From positions 40,925 to 104,924 of the forward strand of contig JACKLO010000021.1 of assembly GCA_024235915.1 (NCBI GenBank): a DNA stretch of 64,000 nucleotides. The letters run 5' to 3'. Every line of letters begins with the position of its first letter. Position 1 is the first letter of the stretch. The notes beneath the pieces are model-generated. The model ran no database searches and had not been told where the DNA came from. It was given only the letters and a program-made list of their open reading frames with translations. The translations under genes were made by a program, and so were the position numbers. Origin of the DNA: Burkholderiaceae bacterium (GTDB lineage: Bacteria > Pseudomonadota > Gammaproteobacteria > Burkholderiales > Burkholderiaceae_C). This document shows positions 10,803 through 18,574 of the stretch, one piece after another.

Positions 10803-12362
10803 TCAGAACCTCGTGCTGAACGCGGCCGTGACGGCGTTTTCGGTGTAGGGGTCGGTAATGCCGTCATATTCGGCATGCCGGTAGGTCAGCGACAGATTGG
10901 ACATCCGACCCAAGCGGGCATTCCATCCCAGGGAGACGCTGTCGAGGTTGTTGCGGCTGGCGCCGGCCACCGCGCTGGACCGCTGCGTGGCCGCATTGAA
11001 GTTCAGGCTGCTGGACGGCGTCAGGCGATGCGTCACGGTCACGCTCAAGCCGCGCTGACGCACCGGGCCGGTGGCGAGGTCGTCATTGGCGCCGGACAAA
11101 GTGTCGCCGCGTTCACTGGTGGTCTGGAACGCTGACAGAGAAAGGGTATTGCGGACGCCGTTGAGCGCAAAGCTCAGTTCCTGACGGCGCTGGAGACTCA
11201 CCGCGCTGGTGACGAACCCGCCGCCGCCGAGCTGTGTGTCTGGGCTGACACCATTGCGCTCCAGGAAGTTGCGGACCAGCGCATCACGTGCGACCGGGTC
11301 AGGCTCCTGGGACGCAAACAACTCGAAGAACAGGGCATAGGCCGTAACCCGCCCGCCATTGCTGGTGCTGCCGTCGTTGAGCGACTGGCTGTCCGTGTAA
11401 CGCCAGACGCTGCGGCGGAACCGGTGCTCCAGCGAGATCTGATGGGCCTCGCCGAACTGGCGCTTGTCGCCATCGACGCTGACCCGGGTGCGTGGCGTGG
11501 GTGTCCAGAGGATGCCGGCACCGTAGTTCTCGGACTGACGGTTTTGCAGCGAGGCGAGATCGGAACGCTCCGCTCCGCCTCGCACGGTGACCTGCAACTC
11601 CACATCGGGGCGCACGATGATGCTGCCGATGGCACGGTCGGTGGTGGTCTGGCGGCCACCGTCGAAGTCACTGACCTGACGTGAGCCAGTGATTGACCAA
11701 CTGATGACACGGCCCGCGGCGGCTGGGGACAGCGTCAACGACGCGCCAGTGCTGCTGGAGCCCACCAGGCTGCCCCCACTGGTGCGGCTGGCGTTGCCGG
11801 CGGCTTGCACGGCCACCACGCCACCCAGCACACCGCGCATCACGGGTTGCAGCGAAAAGCTGCGCACTTCGGACTGGTTCTGTAACGTCAACGAGCCGTC
11901 GGCCGACTGCACACCGAAAGCTGAGGTGGGCTGACGGCTGATACTGGCGGAGGCATTGATGTCAAGGTGATTGGGTACCACTTCAGCGCGACCCGACGCA
12001 GACAAGCGGTGTTGGATCTGATTGGCTTGACTGTCGCGTGTATGCAGAACGCCGACCAGGCCATAGTCGACGACGCCCTGAACGCGGCCAGCCCGGCTCG
12101 CCAGACGAATGCCGGGGCTGATGGTGGTCACAGCTTCGCCTTGGCGACCGTCACCCGCGGCCGAGCCCTGGCGGCGGTAACTGTCCGTCACCGTCTGCGT
12201 CACAGTCAACGTGGGCACGACCTGCAACCTCGGCCCGGCGACGCCCTGCGCGCCGGCCAGACCGGATGCGGTGACCCCCAAGGTCGCGGCGCCGGCCACC
12301 ATCCATACACGCCGGCCGATGTGCTGATGACCAGTCACGCGCTCAGCCGCCTGCCTTCGCAT
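10803..12362 (-). CDS. PEP-CTERM system-associated outer membrane beta-barrel protein (TIGR03016-like)
   Basis: 519 residues from the ATG at 12362. A GTG at 12338 is an alternative that would still leave the signal peptide intact; neither has a strong ribosome binding site. An Ala/Gly-rich signal peptide ends around Ala-Gly-Ala-Gln. The rest alternates polar and hydrophobic residues, is rich in Ser/Thr/Arg/Val, and ends in Phe-Ser-Thr-Arg-Phe; the terminal Phe is typical of BAM-inserted barrels. Placement next to the export lipoprotein, co-polymerase and kinase suggests the outer-membrane part of polysaccharide secretion. The start overlaps the kinase gene by 20 bp. Confidence 0.85.
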   Translation of the reverse strand: MRRQAAERVTGHQHIGRRVWMVAGAATLGVTASGLAGAQGVAGPRLQVVPTLTVTQTVTDSYRRQGSAAGDGRQGEAVTTISPGIRLASRAGRVQGVVDYGLVGVLHTRDSQANQIQHRLSASGRAEVVPNHLDINASASISRQPTSAFGVQSADGSLTLQNQSEVRSFSLQPVMRGVLGGVVAVQAAGNASRTSGGSLVGSSSTGASLTLSPAAAGRVISWSITGSRQVSDFDGGRQTTTDRAIGSIIVRPDVELQVTVRGGAERSDLASLQNRQSENYGAGILWTPTPRTRVSVDGDKRQFGEAHQISLEHRFRRSVWRYTDSQSLNDGSTSNGGRVTAYALFFELFASQEPDPVARDALVRNFLERNGVSPDTQLGGGGFVTSAVSLQRRQELSFALNGVRNTLSLSAFQTTSERGDTLSGANDDLATGPVRQRGLSVTVTHRLTPSSSLNFNAATQRSSAVAGASRNNLDSVSLGWNARLGRMSNLSLTYRHAEYDGITDPYTENAVTAAFSTRF

Positions 12363-13302
12363 CGGCCGGCACGGAAGCCTGCTGAGACGCACTTTCTCCT
12401 TGGCCGTAGCCGTAGCCGTAGCCATAGCCGTAGCCTTTGCCATAGCCGCCACCACTGCCCCGCGCCTTGTTCAGGACCATCATCTTGACCGGACAAGTTT
12501 CGATGGCTGCCAGCGCATGCTGTACGTCGGCCTGCAGCGTGCGTCCAGCATGCACGACGATGACGATCTGCCCCATGTGCGTGGCGAGCACGCGCGATTC
12601 GGTGGTCAGCAACAGCGGCGGCGAATCGAAGATGATGATCCGGTCCGGATAGCGGTTGGCCATGTCGTCCAGCAGGTCGCGCATGGCATCGCTGGCCAGC
12701 AGTTCGGTGGCACGCGGGTGGGGCGTGCCGCTGGGCAGCAGGGTCAGCTTGTCAATGTTGGTGCGCAGCAGGCAGTCGGGCACCGTGGCCTTGCCTTCCA
12801 GCACGTCCAGCAGGCCCGGACCGGGCTCCAAGTTCAACATACGCAGCACTGAGGGCCGGGCCACGTCGGCGTCCACGAGCATCACGGTGTTATCGAGTTC
12901 GGCGGCGATGCTCATGGCCAGATTCACCGACGTGAAGCTCTTGCCTTCGCCCGGAAGCGCGCTGGTCACCATGATGAGGTTGCCGTGCTTCAGCGGCGCA
13001 GCACCTTTGCCCATGGCGTTCGCGATCAGCGGCCGCTTGATGACACGGAACTGGTCGGCCGTGGGTGTGCGCGGCCCCTGAGGCGTGGCAAAACCCAGCG
13101 CTTCCAGCGCGGGCAGATCGATCTCGACCTTGCGCGACTGCGGGCTGTTATCAACCTCCGGCTCAAGCGTCGGGGCGGGCGTGTCGACGGGCGACGACGC
13201 TTTGGCGACTACCGCGCCAAGCGGTGTCGGCGTCGGGACGTCCACGCCGGCCTGGCGGAGCTGTTCCAGCCGCTGTGCGGCCTGTTCGATCAAGCTGCTC
13301 AT
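12343..13302 (-). CDS. XrtA-associated BY-kinase-like tyrosine autokinase with GY-repeat tail
   Basis: 319 residues, cytoplasmic. The P-loop Pro-Gly-Glu-Gly-Lys-Ser is at 117-122, Walker A' Met-Leu-Val-Asp-Ala-Asp at 141-146, and Walker B Ile-Ile-Phe-Asp-Ser-Pro-Pro at 223-229, matching the CpsD/Wzc cytoplasmic kinase module of bacterial tyrosine kinases. The C-terminus carries six tyrosines (287, 291, 293, 295, 297, 299) alternating mainly with glycine, in place of the usual spaced tyrosine cluster. Such tails are the autophosphorylation sites that control polymerisation with the membrane co-polymerase, which is encoded just upstream (13322-14902). The first 85 residues are Pro/Ala-rich and probably disordered. 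Confidence 0.93.
   Translation of the reverse strand: MSSLIEQAAQRLEQLRQAGVDVPTPTPLGAVVAKASSPVDTPAPTLEPEVDNSPQSRKVEIDLPALEALGFATPQGPRTPTADQFRVIKRPLIANAMGKGAAPLKHGNLIMVTSALPGEGKSFTSVNLAMSIAAELDNTVMLVDADVARPSVLRMLNLEPGPGLLDVLEGKATVPDCLLRTNIDKLTLLPSGTPHPRATELLASDAMRDLLDDMANRYPDRIIIFDSPPLLLTTESRVLATHMGQIVIVVHAGRTLQADVQHALAAIETCPVKMMVLNKARGSGGGYGKGYGYGYGYGYGQGESASQQASVPADAKAGG
12403..12448 (-). repeat. Hexanucleotide tandem repeat encoding the Gly-Tyr tail of the kinase
   Basis: On the minus strand the unit GGCTAC/GGCTAT repeats about five times with a few interruptions (an AAA-GGC in the middle). It encodes alternating Gly and Tyr. Units of six keep the frame, so copy-number slippage would lengthen or shorten the tyrosine cluster without breaking the gene. 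Confidence 0.85.
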
Positions 13303-13321
13303 GGTCAGAATCCGGGCACGC

Positions 13322-14902
13322 TCAGCGGCCTGCCATCACGGCCATCACGGCCAGGCCGGCACCGAACAGCAGCACCAGGCTGCCAGAAGCACCGAAGAAA
13401 CGCAGGCGGTCCATGCGCTCCCGGCGGCGCTCGGCATCGCCCAGGACGACTGAGACGACGCCCAGCAGGGGCAAGCCTGTCTTCTGGCGCAGATCAGTCA
13501 CGTCATAAAAGGCCGGGCGCAGTTGGCTGGCGGCGAAGGTTGTGAACAGGCCGGCACCGATAGCCGCCACCAGCACCAGTGGCAGCAACATCAGTCGGTT
13601 AGGCGACACCGGCTTGGGGGACACCCTAGGAGGATCGATCAGGCGGAAGTCAGCTACACCGGCCGCGGACTCCAAGTCACCGGACATCATGGCCGATTGG
13701 CGGCGGGCAACAAGGTTGTCGTAGTTCTTCTTGGTGATTTCGTAGTCACGGTTGAGCTGCGCGGCCTCGGCTTCAAGCTGAGGCGCAGTACGCACCGCCG
13801 ACCTTGCCGCTTCAAGGCGGGCACTGTACTCCCCCACCCGCGCCTGCAAAGCTGCCACCTGAACCTCGGAACCCGCCAACATCCGGCTGAGCTCCTGGGT
13901 CGCCAGGCTCTGGGCCGGCGCTGCCGGCCCGGACGTGGCGGACAGAGCAAGCATCTTCTTGCGCTGCTCCGCCATCTCGCGCGCCTTCTGGGATTCCAGA
14001 TCGGCGATCAGGCGCTTGGTGTTGACGACATCCGGGTGTCGGTCAGTGAAGCGTTGGAGCAGCGCATCGAGATTGCGCTTCTGGGCCTCGATCCGGCTGT
14101 CCATTTCCGGCGTCGACACCTGAATGGCAGACTCCTGGAGGAGACTTTGCGTCACTGCGCTCCCAGACTGGGACTTCTCGGCCGCCAACTGACTCTTGGC
14201 CGAATCTCGAGCACGCTCCGCCTCTCGCAACTGAAGGCGTGCATCCTCCAGTTGGCGACTCAGCGCCGCCATCCGCGCCGCAGCGTCTTGGCCATCGGGT
14301 GACTGCATATCCAGATTTCGAAGTCGAAACTCCTTCAATCTGGCTTCAGACTCTTCCAGCTTTGCCTCAAAGTTGCGAATCTGTTCATCCAGGAAGACAC
14401 GCGCGGAGTCAGTGTCCTTGCGTGACGCCCCAAGGCTGGACTCAACAAAGATCGACACCATGGATTGGATGACTCGCTTGGCCTTCTCCTGGTCACTGTT
14501 CTTGAAACTCAGGGTGAATAGGTTGTCGCGCGTTGTGCTGCTGATCTTGATGTCCCTGCCCAGATCGGTGAACAGCTGATCTTGTTGTGCCTTGGATGTC
14601 GCTCCCAGGTCCAGGTCGGCCATGCGTACGAGCTTTTCCAGATTGGGACGGCTGATCAGCGTACGGCTGAGCATGCCAATCTGCTGCTCAATGTTGGGCT
14701 GCACCGCCAGGCCGGCCATCAAGGGCTTCAAGATCGACTGCGTGTCAACATAAATGCGCGCTGAAGCCTCGTATTGGTTGGGAATGCGGAACACCACGAC
14801 CGTGGCCACAGCCGCGACAATCCAGGCCACCACCACGCCAGGCCAGCGGAAGCGCCACATGCCGCGGGCAATGCTGATGACCTGCGACAAGACTTCTTGC
14901 AT
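13322..14902 (-). CDS. XrtA-system polysaccharide chain-length determinant (Wzz/GumC-like co-polymerase)
   Basis: 526 residues. A Wzz-type N-terminus with a transmembrane segment at about 18-38 is followed by the Pro-Asn-Gln-Tyr-Glu-Ala-Ser-Ala-Arg-Ile-Tyr-Val-Asp motif. A long periplasmic region follows, with heptad-like Leu/Ala/Glu/Arg stretches (about 170-400) predicted as coiled coil. Near 430 a Pro-rich motif leads into a second transmembrane helix, and a further hydrophobic segment closes the C-terminus. The architecture matches TIGR03007-type proteins of exosortase EPS loci, which lack a fused kinase domain; the separate kinase gene is 19 nt downstream. It probably sets polymer length together with that kinase. 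Confidence 0.93.
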   Translation of the reverse strand: MQEVLSQVISIARGMWRFRWPGVVVAWIVAAVATVVVFRIPNQYEASARIYVDTQSILKPLMAGLAVQPNIEQQIGMLSRTLISRPNLEKLVRMADLDLGATSKAQQDQLFTDLGRDIKISSTTRDNLFTLSFKNSDQEKAKRVIQSMVSIFVESSLGASRKDTDSARVFLDEQIRNFEAKLEESEARLKEFRLRNLDMQSPDGQDAAARMAALSRQLEDARLQLREAERARDSAKSQLAAEKSQSGSAVTQSLLQESAIQVSTPEMDSRIEAQKRNLDALLQRFTDRHPDVVNTKRLIADLESQKAREMAEQRKKMLALSATSGPAAPAQSLATQELSRMLAGSEVQVAALQARVGEYSARLEAARSAVRTAPQLEAEAAQLNRDYEITKKNYDNLVARRQSAMMSGDLESAAGVADFRLIDPPRVSPKPVSPNRLMLLPLVLVAAIGAGLFTTFAASQLRPAFYDVTDLRQKTGLPLLGVVSVVLGDAERRRERMDRLRFFGASGSLVLLFGAGLAVMAVMAGR

Positions 14903-14935
14903 GACGGATATCTCCGATCGCCGTAATCTGCGTGA

Positions 14936-15568
14936 TCAGAAGAAGCTCTGAGGGATGATCAGAATGTCGCCTGGCCGCATCTCGACATTGGCCGAAACGT
15001 CGCCACGCTTGATCAAGTCCTTCAGACGCACCGAATACTGTTTGCCAGCGTCGCTTGTGCGCAGGATGCTGGCGCCATTCCCGTCGGCAAAGTCCGTCAG
15101 ACCACCCACGGCAATCATCACGTCCAGCAGCGTCATTTTCTGCTTGTAAGGAAGGAACTGAGGCTTTGCGGCTTCGCCGACTACCCGGATCTGCTCGCTG
15201 TATGGCCCCACGAAGTTGGTGACCATCACCGTGACGATGGGGTCGCGCACGTACTTTCCAAGCACAGCCTCGACCTCACGCGCAATTTGCACCGACGTCT
15301 TTCCTTGCACCACGAGCTCGTCCACCAGTGGCGCCGAAATTTTGCCGTCAGGGCGCACCGGCACCGACATCGACAACTCCGGGTTTCGCCACACAACGAT
15401 ATTGAGGTTGTCGCCAGCCCCGACTACGTAGCTGTAGTCGTTCAACGCCGCCGACGCTGGGGCCGCCGGATGCGCCACTGGCCCACCTGCGCAGGCTGCC
15501 AACGCAGCGACAGCCGAGACGGCCAGCGCACGCTGGCTAGCAAGAACGAACTTAGAGTAGCGAAGCAT
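14936..15568 (-). CDS. XrtA-system polysaccharide export lipoprotein (Wza/EpsA-like)
   Basis: 210 residues from the ATG at 15568, chosen because a GGAGA sequence lies about 8 nt upstream and because the product starts with a lipoprotein signal peptide ending in Leu-Ala-Ala-Cys (Cys at about 26). The frame remains open upstream to 16141, but that part runs antisense to the acyltransferase gene. The mature protein has the polysaccharide biosynthesis/export (PES) domain, with Tyr-Val-Val-Gly-Ala-Gly-Asp near its start, followed by a SLBB-like domain. It should form the outer-membrane/periplasmic export channel component. As first gene of the minus-strand operon its upstream region should contain the operon promoter. 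Confidence 0.93.
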   Translation of the reverse strand: MLRYSKFVLASQRALAVSAVAALAACAGGPVAHPAAPASAALNDYSYVVGAGDNLNIVVWRNPELSMSVPVRPDGKISAPLVDELVVQGKTSVQIAREVEAVLGKYVRDPIVTVMVTNFVGPYSEQIRVVGEAAKPQFLPYKQKMTLLDVMIAVGGLTDFADGNGASILRTSDAGKQYSVRLKDLIKRGDVSANVEMRPGDILIIPQSFF

Positions 15569-15844
15569 CAACAGTGTCTCCGAGGTGGAGCGCCCAGACG
15601 GGCCAAACGACGCCAGAAATGATGACACAGCGCGGTCGACAGCCAGCTTGCCTGAGACCAACGGGCCGCGGATGACCGTGACTTTGGCACCATAGGTCCC
15701 ATCTGGAAGGAGGCCGAAGACCACCACATCGTCCATTGAGGCCACATCTCGCTGGTTACCATACTGGACAATACGTCGCGTTACACGTGCCGCGATGACG
15801 ATCAGCATGGTTCGCGTGACCGCGGCGAATGCAGGAGGCCCAGG
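15569..15844. other. Divergent intergenic region between EPS operon and acyltransferase
   Basis: This 276-bp gap separates the minus-strand EPS operon from the plus-strand acyltransferase and must contain at least one promoter. The best-looking sigma-70-like pair on the plus strand (TTGAGG, 18 bp, CATACT; starting near 15735) is weak. I found no consensus -24/-12 element on either strand. The minus strand is open through the gap in the frame of the export gene, without an obvious ribosome binding site or recognisable protein. Confidence 0.4.
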
Positions 15845-16570
15845 ATGCTCGTTGACACTCCCCCTGAATCCGGCGCTGAGTTTGCCCCCCACTTTCTGTC
15901 CGGCTTCCAGACCTGGCGCGCGGACTCCCCGGAACTGGAACAGGCATACCGGCTCCGCTTTGAGGTCTACTGCCTGGACTGCGGATTTCTTGATGCGGCG
16001 AACTACACGCTGCCCCGCGAAACCGACGCCTACGACGACAGTTCGGTGCACGCCTTTGCGTACAACCTGGGCGGCGAACTGGTCGGCTACGTCCGGCTGG
16101 TCCAGTTTGACGCGCAGCGCCGCTTCCCATGGCAGTTGCATTGTCGCAACCTTTTGCCCGGCGTCGCCCTGCCGCCCGGCGCTGCGTCGGCCGAGGTCAG
16201 CAGACTCATGGTGCGCCGCGACTACCGTCGCCGCAAGACGGACTTGATTGCAGGTGTGGACACGGCACAGAACATGGACGGAGACGAGGGCGGCGAGCGG
16301 CGCCGCAGGTCACCTCAGATCATGCTCAGCCTGTACCGGCGCATGTACCAGTACAGCCGACCGGCAGGCGTCCGGTATTGGTACGCCGCCATGGAACGGC
16401 CGCTGGCCCGTGCGCTGCAGGCCATGGGTTTTACCTTCCGCCAGATTGGCGAAGAGACCGACTACTTTGGCCCAGTTGCGCCCTATCTGGCCGATCTGGT
16501 GGAGTTGGAGACAGTGCTGCAGGCGCGCTGTCCCGAATTGCTAGCCTGGATGCAGGCCCCGGCCCGCTGA
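15845..16570 (+). CDS. PEP-CTERM/exosortase system-associated acyltransferase (N-acyl amino acid synthase-like)
   Basis: 241 residues. The motif Tyr-Arg-Leu-Arg-Phe-Glu-Val-Tyr-Cys-Leu-Asp-Cys-Gly-Phe near residue 40, Gly-Tyr-Val-Arg-Leu-Val, and Ser-Arg-Leu-Met-Val-Arg-Arg-Asp-Tyr-Arg-Arg-Arg mark the TIGR03694-like family, which shares the fold of autoinducer synthases. Members linked to exosortase loci have been reported to make long-chain N-acyl amino acids. The product likely joins an acyl chain from acyl-ACP to an amino acid in the cytoplasm; the amino acid cannot be told. The gene is divergent from the EPS operon and 24 nt ahead of the ThiF-like gene, so the two are probably one transcript. 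A paralogue lies at 23220-24023. Confidence 0.9.
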   Translation: MLVDTPPESGAEFAPHFLSGFQTWRADSPELEQAYRLRFEVYCLDCGFLDAANYTLPRETDAYDDSSVHAFAYNLGGELVGYVRLVQFDAQRRFPWQLHCRNLLPGVALPPGAASAEVSRLMVRRDYRRRKTDLIAGVDTAQNMDGDEGGERRRRSPQIMLSLYRRMYQYSRPAGVRYWYAAMERPLARALQAMGFTFRQIGEETDYFGPVAPYLADLVELETVLQARCPELLAWMQAPAR

Positions 16571-16594
16571 CGCCCCAAAACACAGGGAGACCGC

Positions 16595-17434
16595 ATGACA
16601 CTTCGTTACGAGGACCTGACCGCTCGAAATGCGGGCTACATCGATGCCGCCACGCAGGTGCGCATCGGCAGTCAGCGATTGCTGATCGCCGGCTGCGGCA
16701 TCGGCAGCAGCCTGGCCATCTGCGCGACCCGCTTGGGCTTCCGCCACTTCATCCTCGCCGACGGCGACACGGTGGACACGCATAACCTCAACCGGCAGTT
16801 CTACGACGCAGCCGACGTGGGTCAACTGAAGGCGGAAGCCCTTCGCAATCACATCCTGCGCATCAATCCGGAAGCCCAGGTAGAGGTGGTCGCGGAGAAC
16901 CTGGACGAGGGAAACACCGACTCCATCGTAGCGCGGGCGGACATCGTTTTCGACACCGTTGATTTTCTGGATTTGAGAGCAATTCTTCGCCTCCACGAAA
17001 GTGCGCACCAACATCGAAAGCCTGTCTTCACGGCGCTGAGCGTGGGATTTGGGGCGCTGGTCTGGTACTTTCCGGCCGAGGGCACCGTGACGCTGCCGAT
17101 GCTGTTGACCGGCGACATCGCTGCTGGAGGCGGTGGGGAGGCGGCCTACGCCGACGTGTTCGCCGCTTTCGTCGGACGCATCGCACCGTATCTGGATCAG
17201 GATGTGGTGGAACAGATCGCGCGCGTCCTCTCCTTGCTGAAAGAGGGCAAACCCTGCCCCGCGCCGCAGGTGGCAGTGGGCAGTTTCTCGGTCGCCGCAA
17301 TGGCAACCAGCATGATCCAGGACATGCTTGCTGGCCACCAGATTCCCGCAGCACCTGAGTTCGTCATCCAGAGCTTTCGGACCCTGCGGACACAAACAGT
17401 GACGCCACCAAACACAGCACAAGCCTCCACTTGA
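16595..17434 (+). CDS. ThiF/MoeB/HesA-family E1-like adenylyltransferase
   Basis: 279 residues. The nucleotide-binding Gly-Cys-Gly-Ile-Gly-Ser is at 33-38, Asp-Gly-Asp-Thr-Val-Asp at 56-61, and Asn-Leu-Asn-Arg-Gln at 64-68, with Arg67 the likely ATP-contacting arginine. Lys79 and Asp120/Asp123 match the other E1 active-site positions. There are no paired Cys-x-x-Cys zinc motifs, and no cysteine sits where MoeB/ThiF carry one after the crossover loop; the only late cysteine is Cys221 in Lys-Pro-Cys-Pro. It should adenylate a carboxylate, classically the C-terminus of a ubiquitin-like protein, but no such small protein is visible nearby. Its pairing with the acyltransferase suggests it acts on the acyl amino acid or a peptide; this is inference. 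Confidence 0.85.
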   Translation: MTLRYEDLTARNAGYIDAATQVRIGSQRLLIAGCGIGSSLAICATRLGFRHFILADGDTVDTHNLNRQFYDAADVGQLKAEALRNHILRINPEAQVEVVAENLDEGNTDSIVARADIVFDTVDFLDLRAILRLHESAHQHRKPVFTALSVGFGALVWYFPAEGTVTLPMLLTGDIAAGGGGEAAYADVFAAFVGRIAPYLDQDVVEQIARVLSLLKEGKPCPAPQVAVGSFSVAAMATSMIQDMLAGHQIPAAPEFVIQSFRTLRTQTVTPPNTAQAST

Positions 17435-17542
17435 GCCGCGCGGCAACGGACTGTCGGATCTCATTACACAGACAACACAGCCAGTCCCGAGAGAGCAGTC
17501 ATCCAACTCCTAAGTCGTTGTTTTGAAAAATATTCTCCATGG

Positions 17543-17558
17543 TGGCACAGGCTTTGCT
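17543..17558 (+). promoter_or_regulatory. Sigma-54 (-24/-12) promoter for the PEP-CTERM gene
   Basis: The sequence TGGCAC, five bases, TTGCT matches the RpoN consensus exactly, with the required ten bases between the GG and GC elements. Transcription should start near 17569, leaving a leader of about 60 nt before the ATG at 17630. PrsR, a sigma-54 activator encoded at 27998-29371, is the natural candidate regulator. I did not identify a clear PrsR binding site upstream. Confidence 0.85.
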
Positions 17559-17629
17559 TATTTGACTGCGACGGCTCGGATGGCACCAGTCACCCTGAAT
17601 GCCGGTCTTCTTCGAATAGGAGCTTGGAA

Positions 17630-18466
17630 ATGAAAGTCAGGAATTGGTTGTCCTTGTGTGCGGTCGCCGCCTCGCTGGCTTGCGCGGGCAACGCCAACGC
17701 TGGTGTGGTGATTGATCTCTTTACGGATCCGATAACCCCCGGTGGGCAGGTGGTCAGCGATGGGACCGTTGGCGGCGGCGGTGCTTTCAGCGAACTGGAC
17801 GGCCTGACCAACGTCATCGGAGGGTCACGTGACCTGTTTGTGGAGACCACCGCTCAGCAGTTCGGCTTCGGCTCGACAGTTCTGTCAGCAGGCGGTGGCT
17901 TTCTTTCGTACAGCCAGGCCACTGGTGTGACCGGGGTTGGTGTTGTTCAATGGGACGGGGATGACAACAGCGCCGCTCTGGACACGACCGGCTTGGGTGG
18001 TGCAGACCTGACCGACTGCAACGGCACGGCGTGTCAGCGGATTTCCGCCAGTGTGCTGCGTGCCGACTTTGGCTTTGGCTACGAGGTGCTGGTAGCTGAC
18101 ATGGATGGGCGCATCTCGACGCTGACCGCGTCGACGCAGTTCCCGGTCAACACGCCGACCCACGCCGATTATTATTTCGACTGGTTCAACCTCTCGGATG
18201 GAACCTATTTCCTCGGCGGCCTCCTGTTCAGCATCGAGCGCACCGGGAACCTTGTTGGCGACGTGGATTTCACCAACATCGGCGCACTGCAGTTCACGAT
18301 CAACGTGCCCTTCATCGACACGAATGGCGACCCGGCGCCCATCCAGGCCGACATTGATCTGACACTGAGCGCGGTCACCACGGTGCCGGAACCTGGTGCG
18401 CTGAGCCTCGTCGGCGCCGCGCTGCTGGGCGTCGCCGCGGCCCGTCGCCGTCGCAAGACGACTTGA
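17630..18466 (+). CDS. PEP-CTERM sorting-domain protein (candidate XrtA substrate)
   Basis: 278 residues. I start at the ATG at 17630, preceded by AGGAG with a 7-nt gap; a TTG two codons earlier is less likely. An N-terminal signal peptide ends near Ala-Asn-Ala (about residue 22). The C-terminus is a textbook sorting signal: Val-Pro-Glu-Pro-Gly, a hydrophobic helix of about 15 residues, then a cluster of four arginines and a lysine. The body is rich in Gly, Asp, Thr and Phe with two cysteines in a short Asp-Cys-Asn-Gly-Thr-Ala-Cys loop, with no domain I recognise. It should be exported, processed by exosortase A and released to or attached at the cell surface. A sigma-54 promoter precedes it and a strong terminator follows. 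Confidence 0.95.
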   Translation: MKVRNWLSLCAVAASLACAGNANAGVVIDLFTDPITPGGQVVSDGTVGGGGAFSELDGLTNVIGGSRDLFVETTAQQFGFGSTVLSAGGGFLSYSQATGVTGVGVVQWDGDDNSAALDTTGLGGADLTDCNGTACQRISASVLRADFGFGYEVLVADMDGRISTLTASTQFPVNTPTHADYYFDWFNLSDGTYFLGGLLFSIERTGNLVGDVDFTNIGALQFTINVPFIDTNGDPAPIQADIDLTLSAVTTVPEPGALSLVGAALLGVAAARRRRKTT

Positions 18467-18498
18467 ATTGACGCCTGGATCTCCAGGCAACCACAGTG

Positions 18499-18535
18499 AA
18501 GTGCCTCGTCGGAAGACGAGGCACTTTGCGTTTTT
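18499..18535 (+). terminator. Rho-independent terminator after the PEP-CTERM gene
   Basis: A perfect 12-bp stem (AAGTGCCTCGTC / GACGAGGCACTT) with a GGAA tetraloop is followed four bases later by five T residues. It isolates the PEP-CTERM transcript from the transporter cassette downstream. Confidence 0.93.
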
Positions 18536-18574
18536 GGCGGCGCTTCTGCGGACGAGTATGGCCGGTGGCCTAGC

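Noticed and set aside
12400..12460. CRISPR-like or minisatellite array
   Set aside because: The repeat unit is six bases without spacers and is explained by the Gly-Tyr coding tail.
15686..15701. TGGCAC upstream of the first acyltransferase as a sigma-54 promoter
   Set aside because: The -12 element is absent: the bases ten positions on read CC instead of GC.
15569..16141. Upstream extension of the export lipoprotein gene on the minus strand
   Set aside because: The ATG at 15568 has a ribosome binding site and begins the lipoprotein signal peptide. The extension would bury that signal and overlaps the divergent acyltransferase.
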